Below, one piece after another: positions 40,357 to 52,461 of a stretch of 64,000 nucleotides of DNA. Made by a program: the position numbers and the translations under genes. The notes below the pieces were generated by a model. It was not told where the DNA came from. It searched no databases and was given only the letters and a program-made list of their open reading frames with translations. The stretch is from Lunularia cruciata (lineage: Eukaryota; Streptophyta; Marchantiopsida; Lunulariales; Lunulariaceae), in contig OX419760.1 in assembly GCA_948567375.1 (NCBI GenBank), positions 8,432,001 to 8,496,000 on the forward strand. Direction: 5' to 3'. Each line of letters starts with the position of its first letter. The first letter of the stretch is position 1.

Positions 40357-40644
40357 GATAACACCCATTTGTGCATGTGTGTGGTATTGTGATATTTAGC
40401 TTGGTATTACAAGTACTTGAGAGATATTATTTATATAGAGATAAAGGATGGTTCTAAATTAGTCATTATTAGCTAAAGTTAGTCATAGCTAAGATAGAGG
40501 GGACCTTACTTTAGAGGAGGTGGAAAAGATGAGCACCACTATTTTGGATTCTAGTGTGTTGACTTGGTATTATTCCTAGGTGTTTGGCTTTGAGAAAAGG
40601 GTTGAGAACTCTTGGGCCACACACATGCACAAATGGGTGTTACA
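40357..40644. repeat. Family-1 LTR fragment joined head-to-head to a second LTR end
   Basis: 40357-40618 is the first ~260 bp of a family-1 LTR in plus orientation (taacacccatttgtg to cttgggcc). It is joined directly to acacacatgcacaaatgggtgttaca (40619-40644), the first 26 bp of an LTR in minus orientation. The second piece is all that remains of the 3' LTR of copy D. The join makes an inverted repeat with ~26-bp outer arms. Confidence 0.85.
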
Positions 40645-40659
40645 TTTACCCCCGGACTA

Positions 40660-43600
40660 AGTTTTCACTTTGTCCTCAAAGTGAAGGTCTCTCTACCTTC
40701 TATGGTACATCTTCAACTTATCATGGTTAATCCTATCAAAGTGTCTTCCTCCCAACTCCTTGAGATCATAGGTGTAATTGCCTCACACCTTCTCTACTAT
40801 GAAAGGTCCAAAGTACTTAGGCAAAAACTTCTTTTGCACTCTCTAGAATCAAATGGAATCAAACAACATTACCCAATCACCTTCTTTGAAAGGCTCCACC
40901 TTCTTCTTGCCTTGCCTCTTGTCATAGCTCTCCTTTTGTTTTCTTTGGGCTTGCTCCACTCAAACCATAGCAACTGCTCTTGCCTCTTCCAACTCCATGA
41001 GTTGATCCTTCCTTGACTTCTCTGCATTACATCCTTGTGCTTTCTTCAATCTCCTATGAATGCTTTGGAAGGTAGGAAGATCAAAGTGAATAGATAAGGT
41101 AGACTCAATACCATACACCAATTGAAATGGAGAATATCTGGTGGAAGTCTTCATGGTTGTCCTATACTCCCACAAAACTGCATTAATCCTCTTGTCCCAA
41201 TGATGTTTATCCCCCTCTATTTTTGCATCTTTGGCCAACATCATGCACAAGGTCTGATTGGTTCTCTCTGCCAAGCCATTGGAATTTGGCTTATAGGATG
41301 TAGTTACTCTATGTGTGATAGAGAAATGTCGTAGCATGGCTGTAGTAATGCTTCTTGTAAACTCTCCTCCTCTATCAGAAACCAACTCCAAAGGGCATCC
41401 AAACCTAGTGATAATGTGTTCATAAAGAAATCTATCCACTTCATCTTCATTCTTGTCCCTCAATGGTCTAGCCTCATACCCACTTGGTAAGGTAATTAGT
41501 AACTACCACAATGTACCAATTGTTCCTTGGGGTTCTGTTGAGAGGACCTACAAAATCAGTTCCCCACTTCTCAAAAGGTCCTAGCAATGGAATTGATCTA
41601 AGTGACTTTCTAGCAAAAGCTTGACAAACATGACAAGTTTTGCAATAATCAAGACAATCCTTGAAAATCCCTCTCCAATGGTAACCTGCATCTAGAATCT
41701 TGAAAGCAGTCACCTTTCTTGCAAAGTGTCCTCCACATACTAAACCTTCATGAAACTCCTTTATGAGTAGAATAGACTCTTCTTTACCCACTGCTCTTTG
41801 AAGTAGGCCATCTGCTCCTTGGTGAAAAAGAATATCCTCCACCATTGTGTAAGGTCTAGATCTTGCTGCTAGAGCCTTCTTCTCCCTAGCATGCATCCCT
41901 TCTGGATATTTACCTCTTGTCACAAAATCCACAATCTCCTTGTACTCCATTGGAACCTCTTGAGTGATTGAGATTGTCATGAGTTTCTCATCCGGGAAGG
42001 AATCATCCACTTGCTCATCTCCATCATGATCATAGGCTCTAGATAACAAATCAGCATTTGCATGTTTCTTTCCCGGCCTATCCTCAATGGTGTAGTCATA
42101 CTCAGACAAGAAAATCATCCACCTTGCTAGTCTCCCTTCAACATAAGGCTTGTTGAAGATGTACTTCAAAGCCTTGTGATCCGTGAAAATGGTGGCTTTC
42201 CCTCCAATCAAGTAGTGTCTAAACTTCTTGAGACCAAAGATCACTGCCAACCCTTCTCTCTCCATGACAGAGTAGTTCTTCTCTGCTGAAACCATCTGCC
42301 TACTAGCATAAGCTATTAGATGATCATGCCCATCTTGGTCTAATTGACTAAGAGTGCATCTTATAGCTACATTAGAAGCATCAGTGTAGAGGATGAAAGG
42401 CTTACTCCAATCAGGTTAGCAAGAATTGGAGCTACAACAAGGGATTGCTTGAGCACCTCAAAAGCTTTGAGAGCCTCCTTGTCCTCCAAAATCACCATGT
42501 AATCTACACCCTTCTTCATGAAGATGGTCAATGCATAAGCCTTGTTGGAAAATGAGAAGATGAACCTCCTATAGTATCCAACCATCCCCAAGAATTGGCA
42601 TAACTTTGTCAAGCTTGAAGGGAATGGAAGGTCTGAGATTTTCCTCACCTTCTCAAGATCAAATGCTATTCCATCCTTGGAGATGATGTGCCCCAAAAGT
42701 AGACCTTCTTCACATCCAAAAATGCACTTCTCTGGGTTGAGTGATGCATTTGCCTCATCTAAGCGTTGCAAGACTTTGATTAGGTCCTCAAAGTGCTCCT
42801 CCTTGCTCCCATAGACACAAAAGTCATCAATGAAGTCTCTCATAAATTTCCCAATGAAAGGTTCAAATACCTTGTTCATGAACCATTGGAATGTGGCTGG
42901 AGCATTGCAAACCCCAAAAGGCATGACCTTGAAAGCGTAAGTTCCCCAAGGTGTGGTGAATGTGGTGAGTTGTTGATGCTCTGGTGTAATCTTGATTTGG
43001 TTCTATCCACTATAACCATCTCCAAAACTGTACCTCTCATGACCTGCAACCTCCTCCAAGATCTCATCAATGAATGCCAATGGGTAGTAGTCCTTCTTGG
43101 TAACAGCATTGAGCTTCTTGTAATCCACACATACCAGAAGCTTGCCATTCTTTTTCTTCACAATGACATTTGGAGACACCCATTCTAAATTCTCCACCTC
43201 AAAGATAAATCCAGCCTCCTTGAGCTTATCAATCTCCTCCTTCACAACCAAAGATATTGGTGGGCTAATGCGATGTTGTTTTTGGCGAATTGGTCTTGCA
43301 TGTGACTCCACCTCTATCTTGTGCTCCTCCAAGGTGACTTCCTTCAAATCCTTGTAACTAAAAGCAAACACATGGATGAACTTGCGGAAAATCTCCTCAA
43401 ATCTCACCTTCTCCTCCTTGGTAACATTTGGGCCATACTTGAGGGTAGCTAACCTTCTCTCTACCTCCCCAAGTGTCAATGGTGATTTGTTTGGGTCCTT
43501 CAAAACCTCTAGCTTAGGTGCAAAATCCATAGCACACAAAGGATACACATCTAAATTAGATTCAAATTCATCCTCCTCTGTGGAAGTCTCCTCCTTCATA

Positions 43601-43905
43601 CTTGTGTCCACACCTGAAGCTCTTTCTTCAGAATCTGATTCCCAATAATCAGAAGATGGTGTATCTGAATGTGAAGTGTTGGTGGTGTTAGTCACAGGAA
43701 TAGTGACTCTATGGTTTGATGGCCCAATCCTCAAGTACCCTTTGTGCCATCGATTAGTTGTGCGTGCTGCTCTCAACCATGGCCTCCCAAGAAGTAAGTC
43801 ATAGCTTGAATCCTTCAAGACTTGGAAAGTCATGAGATTTTCAACTCCCATAACTAAAACTACTACTTTATCCATCACCCCTATTGGTCAAACTTGTTGC
43901 TTGTT
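40660..43905 (-). pseudogene. pol of copy D
   Basis: Four consecutive minus-strand pieces, 43878-43003, 42924-42367, 42295-41474 and 41463-40960, align in order to pol of copy B and cover RT (VCVDYKKLNAVTKKDYYPLA; MPFGVCNAPATFQ; FIDDFCVYG), RNase H, zinc domain (DYCKTCHVCQAFARKS), integrase (KWGTDFVGPLN, where Asp of GIDF is retained) and the GPF module. Frameshifts near 43000, 42380, 41500 and 40960 and a 12-bp loss after the zinc domain inactivate it. The region before 43878 carries the same TGA (revcomp of 43886-43910, gtttgacca) as copies A and F. Confidence 0.88.
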
Positions 43906-43913
43906 TGCCATGC

Positions 43914-45491
43914 TCACCACAAATATTGAAGGTCTTTCAACTTCTTCATCAACCTTTTAGACATGGCATTTACTGCTGATCCTCCATCAACCAATGCATC
44001 CTTGATGTTGTGACCATTCACTCTCACATCAATCTTGGAGGCATATTCACAAGCCTCCCATGGTGCTGGCTTGGCATCCACCACCTCCATTGATACTGGA
44101 ACTTTTGCCTTCTTCTTCCTCTTTCTCCTTGTAGAACTCAAACCACCTCTAAGTTCCTTTCTCAAGGTAGGGTTCAAAGCAATTAATTGGCCAACTGTGA
44201 TGTTAGCCTTGTGACTACCAACATCCTCCAACACATTGTAGTTCCATTGTTGCTTTGAGATCAAGAAGTCCTCCATCCCCAACTTCTTCCTTGGAGTCTT
44301 TGTTGTTGATGGTGTTGAGGTGCAAGTGCTCTTAGTAGACATAGGAGTATCTTTGCTTGGAGTAAATCCTTGAGAAGAGTGAACATCCTCTGCAAAATGA
44401 GCTCTCTTCTTCTCTTGTGCCAAAAGCTCCAAATTAAGACTCTTGGAGTTTGAGTACTCTCCCTTCTCATACTTGCTCTCCACTACATCTATGGATGCTA
44501 TCCCCTTACCTTTGTTTGGATTAGGAGCCACTTGGGTTTCACTACCACCCTCTTTCCCTCTATTGGCTCCCTCATAACCCCTTCCTCCATGGTAAGTGGA
44601 ATTTGGGCAATTCCTTTGGATATGGCCTCTTCCTCCACAACCAAAACAATTTCTATCATTGAAATTGTTGGCTGGTTGAACTCCTCTATATGGATAGTTT
44701 CCATAACTCCTAGGCCCTCTCCTTAGATTCTGATCCACCTCTCTCTTCTCCAATAGTTGCACCACATTGATCTTGAGATCCGCAAGTTGTTCTGTGATGG
44801 TTTGAAGTGGATCTTTTGGTGGAGGTGCAAGAACTGGAGCAACCACTTCTTGTGGTGCAACCCTTGCCACCAAAGTATCAGAAGTTCCACCATACTTGTA
44901 GCTTTGAGGAGGATGCACAACCTCCTTCACCACCAAATCACTCTCATCCCCTTCCAAACTCTCCTCCATACGAATTGCAATCTTGATAGCTTCAACCTTG
45001 GAAGAAGGTTTCTCATATCTCACCTTGCTTCTAATTTGTGGTCTCAACCCTCCCACAAAATTCTTGGTGAGCATGGCCCCTATGCCAATCATTGTAGTCT
45101 CCACATCATCCCCACCCTTCCTCAACACTATGCAAAATCTGGACTCTAACTTTTCCACTCTTTCCACATAGACTCTCACTTCCTCTCCATCTCTTTGCTT
45201 GAGAAATGTAACCTCATTCATCAATCTCTCATAACTCTCATCAAGAGAAAAGTTCTCAATGAGTGTTGAAGTCAAAGTCTCCCAAGACTCTTCTTCCCAA
45301 TCTCTCATCTCTCTCTTTTGGTATTCTGTCTCATACCATGTAAGTGCTGCATCCTCAAAGAAATCTGGTAATAATGAGGCCCACTCATTCTTCATCCTCT
45401 CATTTTTTCCTATGCAAGCTCTCTTGAAGCCTCTCACAAAGGCCTCCACATCTTTTCCATCCTTGCCAAAGAAAACCAAAAGTTTCCCCAT
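43914..45491 (-). pseudogene. gag-pro of copy D
   Basis: A long minus-strand frame of 525 codons starting at the ATG equivalent to copy B residue 1. It carries the Gag core, the CCHC knuckle CFGCGGRGHIQRNC and the protease VDGGSAVNAMSKRLMKKL. A deletion of about 17 bp just after this shifts the frame, and the product ends early at 43914. Substitutions are scattered (for example LPFFF changed to LVFFG at the start). The N-terminal part could still be translated, but the element lacks a working pol. Confidence 0.85.
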
Positions 45492-46208
45492 CTTAACCCC
45501 TCACTATCTTTCTTTTCTCTCAAATTTTTTTTTCTTTTTTTTTTCTCTCAATCTATTACTAATAGAGTATATACATGACTAACACTATCTGAGAATAATC
45601 CACTCTAGGGAACACAAAAGGTTCAGGTTGCTCCAAGATTTCTATAGCAACATCAAATCCTAGAGTGCATATTAATCTAACTCTCATGGATAGTTTATCT
45701 ATAAGTTGAGAGATTATCTCCATCACTAATCTTGAGAACTAGCTGATGAAGGTGAGAGTCTTGATGAACTAGCTGATGACTCTATACAATTTTCCAGAGA
45801 GCATGCAGTTGGAGGAGCAATTTACCCTATCAACTTTCAAAAATTCTAGCCTAGTGCCCATAGTAGCTCTCACAATAATTTCAAGTGTGCTAACTGAAAG
45901 ATAACCCAAGCTATCATGTGTAGAAATTTCAAGTCTAGATCTCAAACTTGAGATTTTGCCCAAAATCACCTTAATCCCCAAAATTTGCAATCCACCTCAC
46001 ACAATCTCTCCAATTCCTCTCATGTGTACAAGATGTACAAAATCACTTCAAAGACATCATAATGAACTACAAGGTATACAAATGGATCTTGGTTCTCCAA
46101 CATAAGTTCAACCCTCTCCTCTCCTAATGTTCTCTCCAAGTGAGCTCTCATAGCCTCCTTCTGCCTAATGAAGAATTGAACGCGGAACATTATCTTGCCT
46201 TCTAGAGA

Positions 46209-46227
46209 GGTCCCGGCAACGGAACCA
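46209..46227 (-). promoter_or_regulatory. Primer-binding site of copy D
   Basis: ggtcccggcaacggaacca on the plus strand, the reverse complement of the site in copies A and B. Confidence 0.7.
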
Positions 46228-46231
46228 AAAA

Positions 46232-46833
46232 TGTGAGCCGGCCTGTCTCTCACTCAAGATGAACCTCTGATGGCTATTATGGTAGCGCACCATGGACCAA
46301 GAAGGCAAGGAACCCCAACTCCATCATACTCCTCCAAGGCTAACACTCCAAGACTCAAGACATTGCTCACTAGAGAACTCAATGAGAGAGAGATAGTTGC
46401 AAATGAAAGGATGATGAGTATCTCCTCACCCCTTGTTTATATACTTGTGAAATAGTTACGTACCAAAGTTAATAATTACCATAGTAACTCAAGTTACTAG
46501 ACTAAAAGTCAAGTAAAGTCAAAAAGTAGAAAGGAATATCCATTCACATGGGCATATTCCCCTAAGCATGTGGTCTTATCTTGACCCAACCACTAAGTCA
46601 ATGATTCCTTCACATGGGCTATCCTTGGACTAAAGAAGAATCCAAAACAAAAAGGCTTGCGGGCCGAAGAGTTCTCAACTCTTTCCTCAAAGCCAAACAC
46701 CTAGGAATAATACCAAGTCAACACACTAAAATCCAAAATAGTGGTGTTCATCTTTTCTACTTCCTCTAAAGTAAAGTCCCCTCTATCTTAGCTATGACTC
46801 TATTTAGCTAACTATGACTAACTTTAGCTAACC
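46232..46833 (-). repeat. 5' LTR of copy D, truncated in U3
   Basis: Plus-strand tgtgagccggcctg to 'tttagctaacc'. About 150 bp of the outer end is missing. Just before the break, 'tagctatgact..tagctaactatgact' is a short local duplication. The 13-bp segment is retained (692-bp subtype). Confidence 0.88.
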
Positions 46834-48889
46834 AGTTCTCAAGATTAGTGATGGAGATAATCATTCAACTTATGGATAAACTTTCCATGAGAGTTAGATT
46901 AATATGCACTCTAGGATTTGATGTTGCTATAGAAATCTTGGAGCAACCTGAACCTTTTGTGTTCCCTAGGGTGGATTATTCTCAAATGGTTTTAGTCATG
47001 TACATACTCTATTAGTTATAGAGTGAGAGAAAGAAAAGAGAAAAAAAAATTGAGAGAAAAGAAAGATAGCGAGGGGTCAAGATGGGGAAACTTCCACTTT
47101 TCTTTGGCAAGGATGGAGAAGATGTGGAGGCCTTTTTGAAAGACTTCAAGAGAGCTTGCATATTAAACAACGAGAGGAGGAAGAATGAGTGGGTCTCATT
47201 ATAAGCTGATTTCCTTGAAGATGCAGCACTTGATTTCTTTGAGGATGCAAGTATGAGTCGGAATACCAAAAGAGAGAGATGAGAGATGGGGAAGAAGAGT
47301 CTTGGAAGAGTTTGACGTCAACACTCATTGAGAACTTTCTCCCATATGAGAGTTTTTTTCTTTTTTTCTTTTCTTTTCTCTCACTCTATTACTCATAGAG
47401 TATATACATGACTAACACTATCTGAGAATAATCCATTCTAGGGAACACAAAAGGTTCAAGTTGCTCCAAGATTTCTATAGCAACATCAAATCCTAGAGTG
47501 CATATTAATCTAACTCTCATGGATAGTTTATCCATAAGTTGAAAGATTATCTCCATCACTAATCTTGAGAACTAGCTGATGAAGGTGGTAGTATTTTTGT
47601 AGCTGTACTAAGACTCTCTCCAAGATCCTTCACCAAATTCTCCAAAAGTGCTTTTACTCCGCTACACTCATGTACTTTTGGAAGTCCTTCCACTCCACAA
47701 ACCTCACACAACTCCTTGGTCTTAGATCTTCTCCCTCCCAATCTTGGTGAAGAAGGTCCAACATGCAAACCCAAGTCAAGTAAGCCTCTCCTTTCCCTCA
47801 ATCTCTTGCTCTCAAAGGTCAATGGACACAAACTTGCCTTATGTCCACTCTCTCTACATAGAAAGCACTAAAACTCACTCTTTCCTCCAAGTGGCATAGG
47901 TTTTTGGATCCTCTCAACACTCTCTTCAAATTCTATTGTAAACTCTCTTTTCCTCAAATCCACCCCTACAATCACCTCAAACCCTTGGAGAACCTTTCAT
48001 AATCTCAATTCCCACTCTTGATGACCCTCCATATTCCCAAGATGAATCTAAACACTCAAACATGCTTTTTGTTGCTCTAAAACTCCTCATGCATGAGATC
48101 TCAACTCTACAAAATTGACCCTTCCTCACAATTTCTCTCAAATCTCTCAATTAGTATGTGACAATCCTCTGAAACTTTGCACACTTGATCTCAACTCTAG
48201 GCATCACTCCTTGCAAAATTTCAGATCTTTTCATTGAGCCATTTGGCCTAGAACCTTTCTATTCAACACACATATTTGAGATTTGGTCTGAAAACCACCC
48301 CACTCACTTCAAAAACTCATTTCTCCCTTCACAAGAATTATCTCTCTCTATTTTTTGTAGCAGCACATAAAATACAATGCACTGAAGTTTCTTGGAAATT
48401 TTCAGGACAATTCACATAAAATTGAAGAAATGGCAGACTATGTACAATTTTCCAAAAAGCATGTAGTTGCGGGAACAATTTACCCTATCAACTTTCAAAA
48501 TTTCTAGCCCAGTGTGCATAGTTTCTCTCACAATAATTTCAAGTGTGACAACTAAAAGATAACCCAAGCTATCATGTGTAGAAATTTCAAGTCCAGATCT
48601 TAAACTTGAGTTTTTACCCAAAATCACCTTAATCCCCAAAATCTGCAATCCACCTCACACAATCTCTCCAATTCCTCTCATGTGTACAAGATGTACAAAA
48701 TCACTTCAAAGACATCATAATGAACTACAGGGTATACAAATTGATCTTGGTTCTCTAACATAAGTTCAGCCCTCTCTTCTCTTAATGTTCTCTCCATGTG
48801 AGCTCTCATAGCCTCCTTCTACCTAATGTAGAATTGAACGCGGAACATTATCTTGCCTTCTAGAGAGGTCCCGGGAACAGAACCAAAAA
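46834..48889. mobile_element. Family-1 copy E: folded-back leader and gag fragments
   Basis: 46834-47350 is plus-oriented family-1 sequence (copy A 5393-5907: small ORF and gag start). 47351-48889 is minus-oriented leader (copy A about 5600 back to 4080), including a broken ORF1 (frame 47831-47559, with the knuckle damaged near 47870). The overlap gives inverted arms of about 210 bp (46834-47045 and 47351-47574) around a ~305-bp spacer. No intact gene remains. Confidence 0.82.
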
Positions 48890-49290
48890 TATGAGCAAAA
48901 TACGGCCTGTCTCTCAATCAAGATGAACCTCTGATGCCTATTATGATAGCTCACCATGGACTAAGAAGGCAAGGAACCCCAACTCCATCATACTCCTCCA
49001 AGGGTAACACTCCAAGACTCAAGACATTGCTCACTAGAGAACTCAATGAGAGAGAGATAGTTGCAAACGAATGGATGATGAGTACCACCTCCACCACTTG
49101 TTTATATACTTGTGAAATAGTTACGTACCAAAGTTACTAATTACTATAGTAACTCAAGTTACTAGACTAAAAATCAAGTAAAGTCAAAAAGTAGAAAGGA
49201 ATATCTATTCATATGGGCATATTCCACTAGCATGTGATCTTATCTTGACCCAACCACTAAAGTCAAGGATTCCTTCACATGGGCTATCCT
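48890..49290 (-). repeat. Family-1 LTR fragment of copy E
   Basis: Plus-strand tatgagc...cggcctgtctctc onward, with a 6-bp insertion (aaaata) near the start. It breaks off at 49290 inside 'gggctatccttgg', where Element 4a sequence begins. This is a chimeric junction with no LTR end. Confidence 0.8.
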
Positions 49291-50049
49291 TGGTACTTCA
49301 TCTTGGCCCATCTTGAATAGAATGTTATGTTTGAGCTGATATGGCCCCATGTTCTTGAGAAAGATTGCCCTCTGCTCTGGGTCCAGCCCTTTAGGACAAT
49401 GGAGAGTATTCAGATAATGATATTCTGTACTTTGCATTGCTGTTAATTGATATAACTCTTCATCAGGGAACCAATCGTCCATTTCCTAGTCCTGGTCTTG
49501 AGTTTCTAAACTGGACATGAAGTCCACATTCAAATGTGAAGCTCCCATCCTTACTTGTGCAGTATATGTGAATTCTTGTAACAACAAGATCCATCTTGCA
49601 ATTTTCCCGGACAAATCTGCCTTCTTGACCAAATGTTGCAATGCATAATGGTCAACATAAAAGACAAACTCATATCCCAATAGGTAGTGGCAAAATTTCT
49701 TGCAGGCATACACCATTTTGAGTGCTTCTCTTTCAGTTGTTGAATAGTTCTTTTCAGAAATTGAAAGTTGTCGGTTGGCATAATACACCAGGTAGGCCTT
49801 CTTCTTCTCGTCCTTCTGACTTAAGACGATGCTAATGGCCATGGACAAAATTTCCACATATACATGAAAAGGGACATCACAATTCGGGGCCCTCATAATT
49901 GGTGCTTCAACTAGTTTCTTCTTCAACACCTGGAAAGCTTCTTCTTGATTTGCTTCCCATAGGTAGTCTTCGGATTTCTTCAGAAGCTTTGTAAGGGGTG
50001 CAGCAAGCACCGCATAGTTTGACACAAAAGTGTCTATAGTATCCGACAT
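49291..50049 (-). pseudogene. RNase H region of Element 4a
   Basis: Minus-strand frame 50049-49486: LTKLLKKSEDYLWEANQEEA, VYVEILSMAISIVLSQKDEK, YANRQLSISEKNYSTTEREA, FYVDHYALQHLVKKADLSGK and LNVDFMSSL. These match the RNase H of Ty3 elements, but the first catalytic Asp (usually V.TDAS) reads VEILS, so the enzyme would be dead. A second frame (49482-49291) holds the spacer before integrase. The integrase itself is cut off at 49291. Confidence 0.8.
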
Positions 50050-51304
50050 GTCCCAAGAAGGCTCTCAACTCCCAAATGTTCTTTGGGGATTCCCAAGCTG
50101 CAATTACTTTAACTTGCTCAACATCAACTTTAATACCTCGGCTTGACACCCAATGCCCCAAAAGAATTCCCTCCTTCATTACAAAGAAGCATTTCTGTGG
50201 GTGTAATGACAATCCGGCAAAATGACACCTTTCAAAAGTTTGGTGAAGGTAATCCAAATGTACATCTCTTTGCCCAAACACACAAAAATCATCAATGAAC
50301 ACTTCAACAAATTTGCATAGGAAATCCTTGAAGATTGAATTCATCATCCACTGAAAAGTAGCGGGAGCATTACACAACCTAAAGGGCATTTGATTGTAAG
50401 CAAAAGTGCCCCAATCGGTTGTGAATGTAGTTTTATCCTTGTCCTCTTTGTGGATGTATACTTGATTGTACCCTGAGAATCCATCGAGAAAACTATAACA
50501 AGGATGACTAGCTACTTGGTTTAGAATTGTATCGGTAAAAGGCAAGGGATGATGATCCTTCCTTGTGACTGCATTCAACTTACGGAAGTCTTGGCACACT
50601 CGGATCTTCCTTGTTTTCTTCTTTGGGACAATGACAATGGGGGAGACACATTCACTGCTTAAGACAGGGAAGATAATTCTGGCCCCTAAGTACTTGTCGA
50701 TTTCATCTTTCACCAAAAGGGAGTACTTTGGGTTCAGGCGGTATTGTCTCTACCAAACCGGAACTGCACCTTCAACTAGATCAATCCGGTGTTCTATAAA
50801 TTCTTGTGGAATACCCGACATTTTATCTATAGACCAGGCAAATACATCCTGGAATTCTATAAACAAGGCAATGTATCCTGCCAACTCCTCCAAAGTGACT
50901 GTCTTTAAAACTTTTAAATTTTTTCCTTTAGTCAAAACAACATCTTGACAGTCATAAGGGTTGATGATTCCTTCAACATTGCTTACTCGGCTTAACCGGA
51001 GGCGAGCTGCCATCAAACCCCCTTCCTCCAAGTCAGGTTCACCCAAGGTGAGGTCATATGGATCTTTGTCTTCGACATCCACCTTGTAGCGTTCCAAGTA
51101 ATTGACTTGGACTTTGTCTTCGGATTTGTTTGAGGACAAAGACGATGAGTCTTTGGATTTTTCCTCATCTTCTAACAAACTAGTTTCCCCGAGATGTGGA
51201 ACCTTTGTCCAACTCACAATCAACAGCTTCTGGTCTTCGGACAAAATGTCCTTAAACCGTAACTTCTGTTGGTGCCAATCAACCACAACTTGGGCACTGT
51301 ACAA
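49907..51304 (-). pseudogene. Reverse transcriptase of Element 4a
   Basis: Two frames separated by one stop at 50750. First, 51304-50750: an acidic spacer, then FIEFQDVFAWSIDKMSGIP. Second, 50716-49907: RT with IRVCQDFRKLNAVTRKDHHP, FLDGFSGYNQV, MPFRLCNAPATFQW (normally MPFGL), the catalytic FIDD (about 50290) and ILLGHWVSSRGIKVD. A frameshift at about 50050 leads into RNase H. It copies element RNA into DNA in an intact relative. Here it is nearly complete but broken. Confidence 0.85.
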
Positions 51305-52138
51305 CTAGGGTCTTCCAATCAACAGAGGGTAACCAGTCTTGGTCACTAGTTGCAACACAATGTAGTTCAACTTCAAGGGCACCCCTCCAATGATCATGGT
51401 AATTTTGGACAGCATGCCCAAAGGCCGTCTCCTGGTTTGGTGTGCAAATTTTAAGACTCGGGGTGTTGGCTCAAACATATGATACCCCAATCGATTTGCA
51501 GTATCTTTGGTCATGACATTCACACAAGAACCCAAATCAATGCGTATTGACATGATCATGCACCTTGCAATCTCTACATCAACCTCGGGAGATCCCAGAT
51601 CTTCTTGCTCAATATGATAGATAGCGGGCAGGTCTTTCTTTGACATCGACCTTACTTTCTTGAGGGCCAAATTCAGATGCCTCTTGTACAGCTTGTTGTC
51701 TTCCCACAATTGCTTAAATGTGACGTTGGCATTTGTGGCTGCCAAATTTGTCTTTGCCTTTGGCTCTAGGTTTGAAGTCTCTCCATGTTTGATTTTGACT
51801 TTGGGATGTTTCAAAATGGTGACAAGATTGCTAGTGGTCTTGACCCAAGGTTCCTCGAGTTGACCCACCTCGGCTTGGATCAGACCCTTTACTTTGGATC
51901 GGATGTCCGCCGGAAAAATTGGAGGCTTCATCTTTGTCTCCTCCTCCAAACTCATTTCCTGAGTTTTGAGTATCGCTTCCTTGAGTTCTTTCTGCAAGGC
52001 TTTAGCGAGGATCTTTTCCTCCTTGGTAGATAGAATTACCTTTGGGTGCAATCTCTTTGCCTTTTTGTAAGACGATGAGGTCATACTCAGCTCTTTGGGG
52101 TCACGCTTCATCTTACTTGCGTGTGTCTTAACCTTCAA
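51305..52138 (-). pseudogene. Aspartic protease region of Element 4a
   Basis: A 277-codon frame with a lysine-rich N-terminal half (KEEKILAKALQKELKEA) and a protease-like C-terminal half: SIRIDLGSCVNVMTKDTANR, where D-L-G replaces D-S/T-G, followed by PLLIGRP, the usual 'LLGRPW' end before the RT spacer. A TAG after GRP separates it from the next frame, which is otherwise in register. 52139-52461 before it shows no clear domain. Confidence 0.75.
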
Positions 52139-52461
52139 AATTTCAAGGTCCGGCCATTCTCCTTCTGAGGCCAGACTCCCTTCCTGAGGTCTCTCCTCCT
52201 CAAGTGTTATACAATTTACATTAGTATCCCCCTTTGCTTGAAGCGTTGCACGCTAAGCAAGGTCTGTACATATTTTACAGGCGGCTTCGCGTTTGGTGGG
52301 TGAAGGCCTTGGTTGCTTGTATGGCCCGATCCTTTACAATTTCCGCATAGGGAAACATACCCAATTTGCCTTCTTGGCTCCAGACAATTTGGAAACCAAT
52401 GCTATCAAGCCACAATTGTAACATGTCCCGGGTGCAACATTTTGAGGTCAATTTTGTTTGC

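Larger units (their letters stand above)
40619..46833 (-). mobile_element. Family-1 copy D, inverted, degenerate
   Basis: On the minus strand: truncated 5' LTR (46833-46232), primer site (46227-46209), shortened leader, gag-pro, pol, polypurine tract (40658-40645) and a 26-bp stub of 3' LTR. The leader (45492-46208) lacks the ORF1 region: sequence matching copy A near 5390 is joined to sequence matching copy A near 4530. Gag is largely open, while pol has several frameshifts. Confidence 0.88.
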
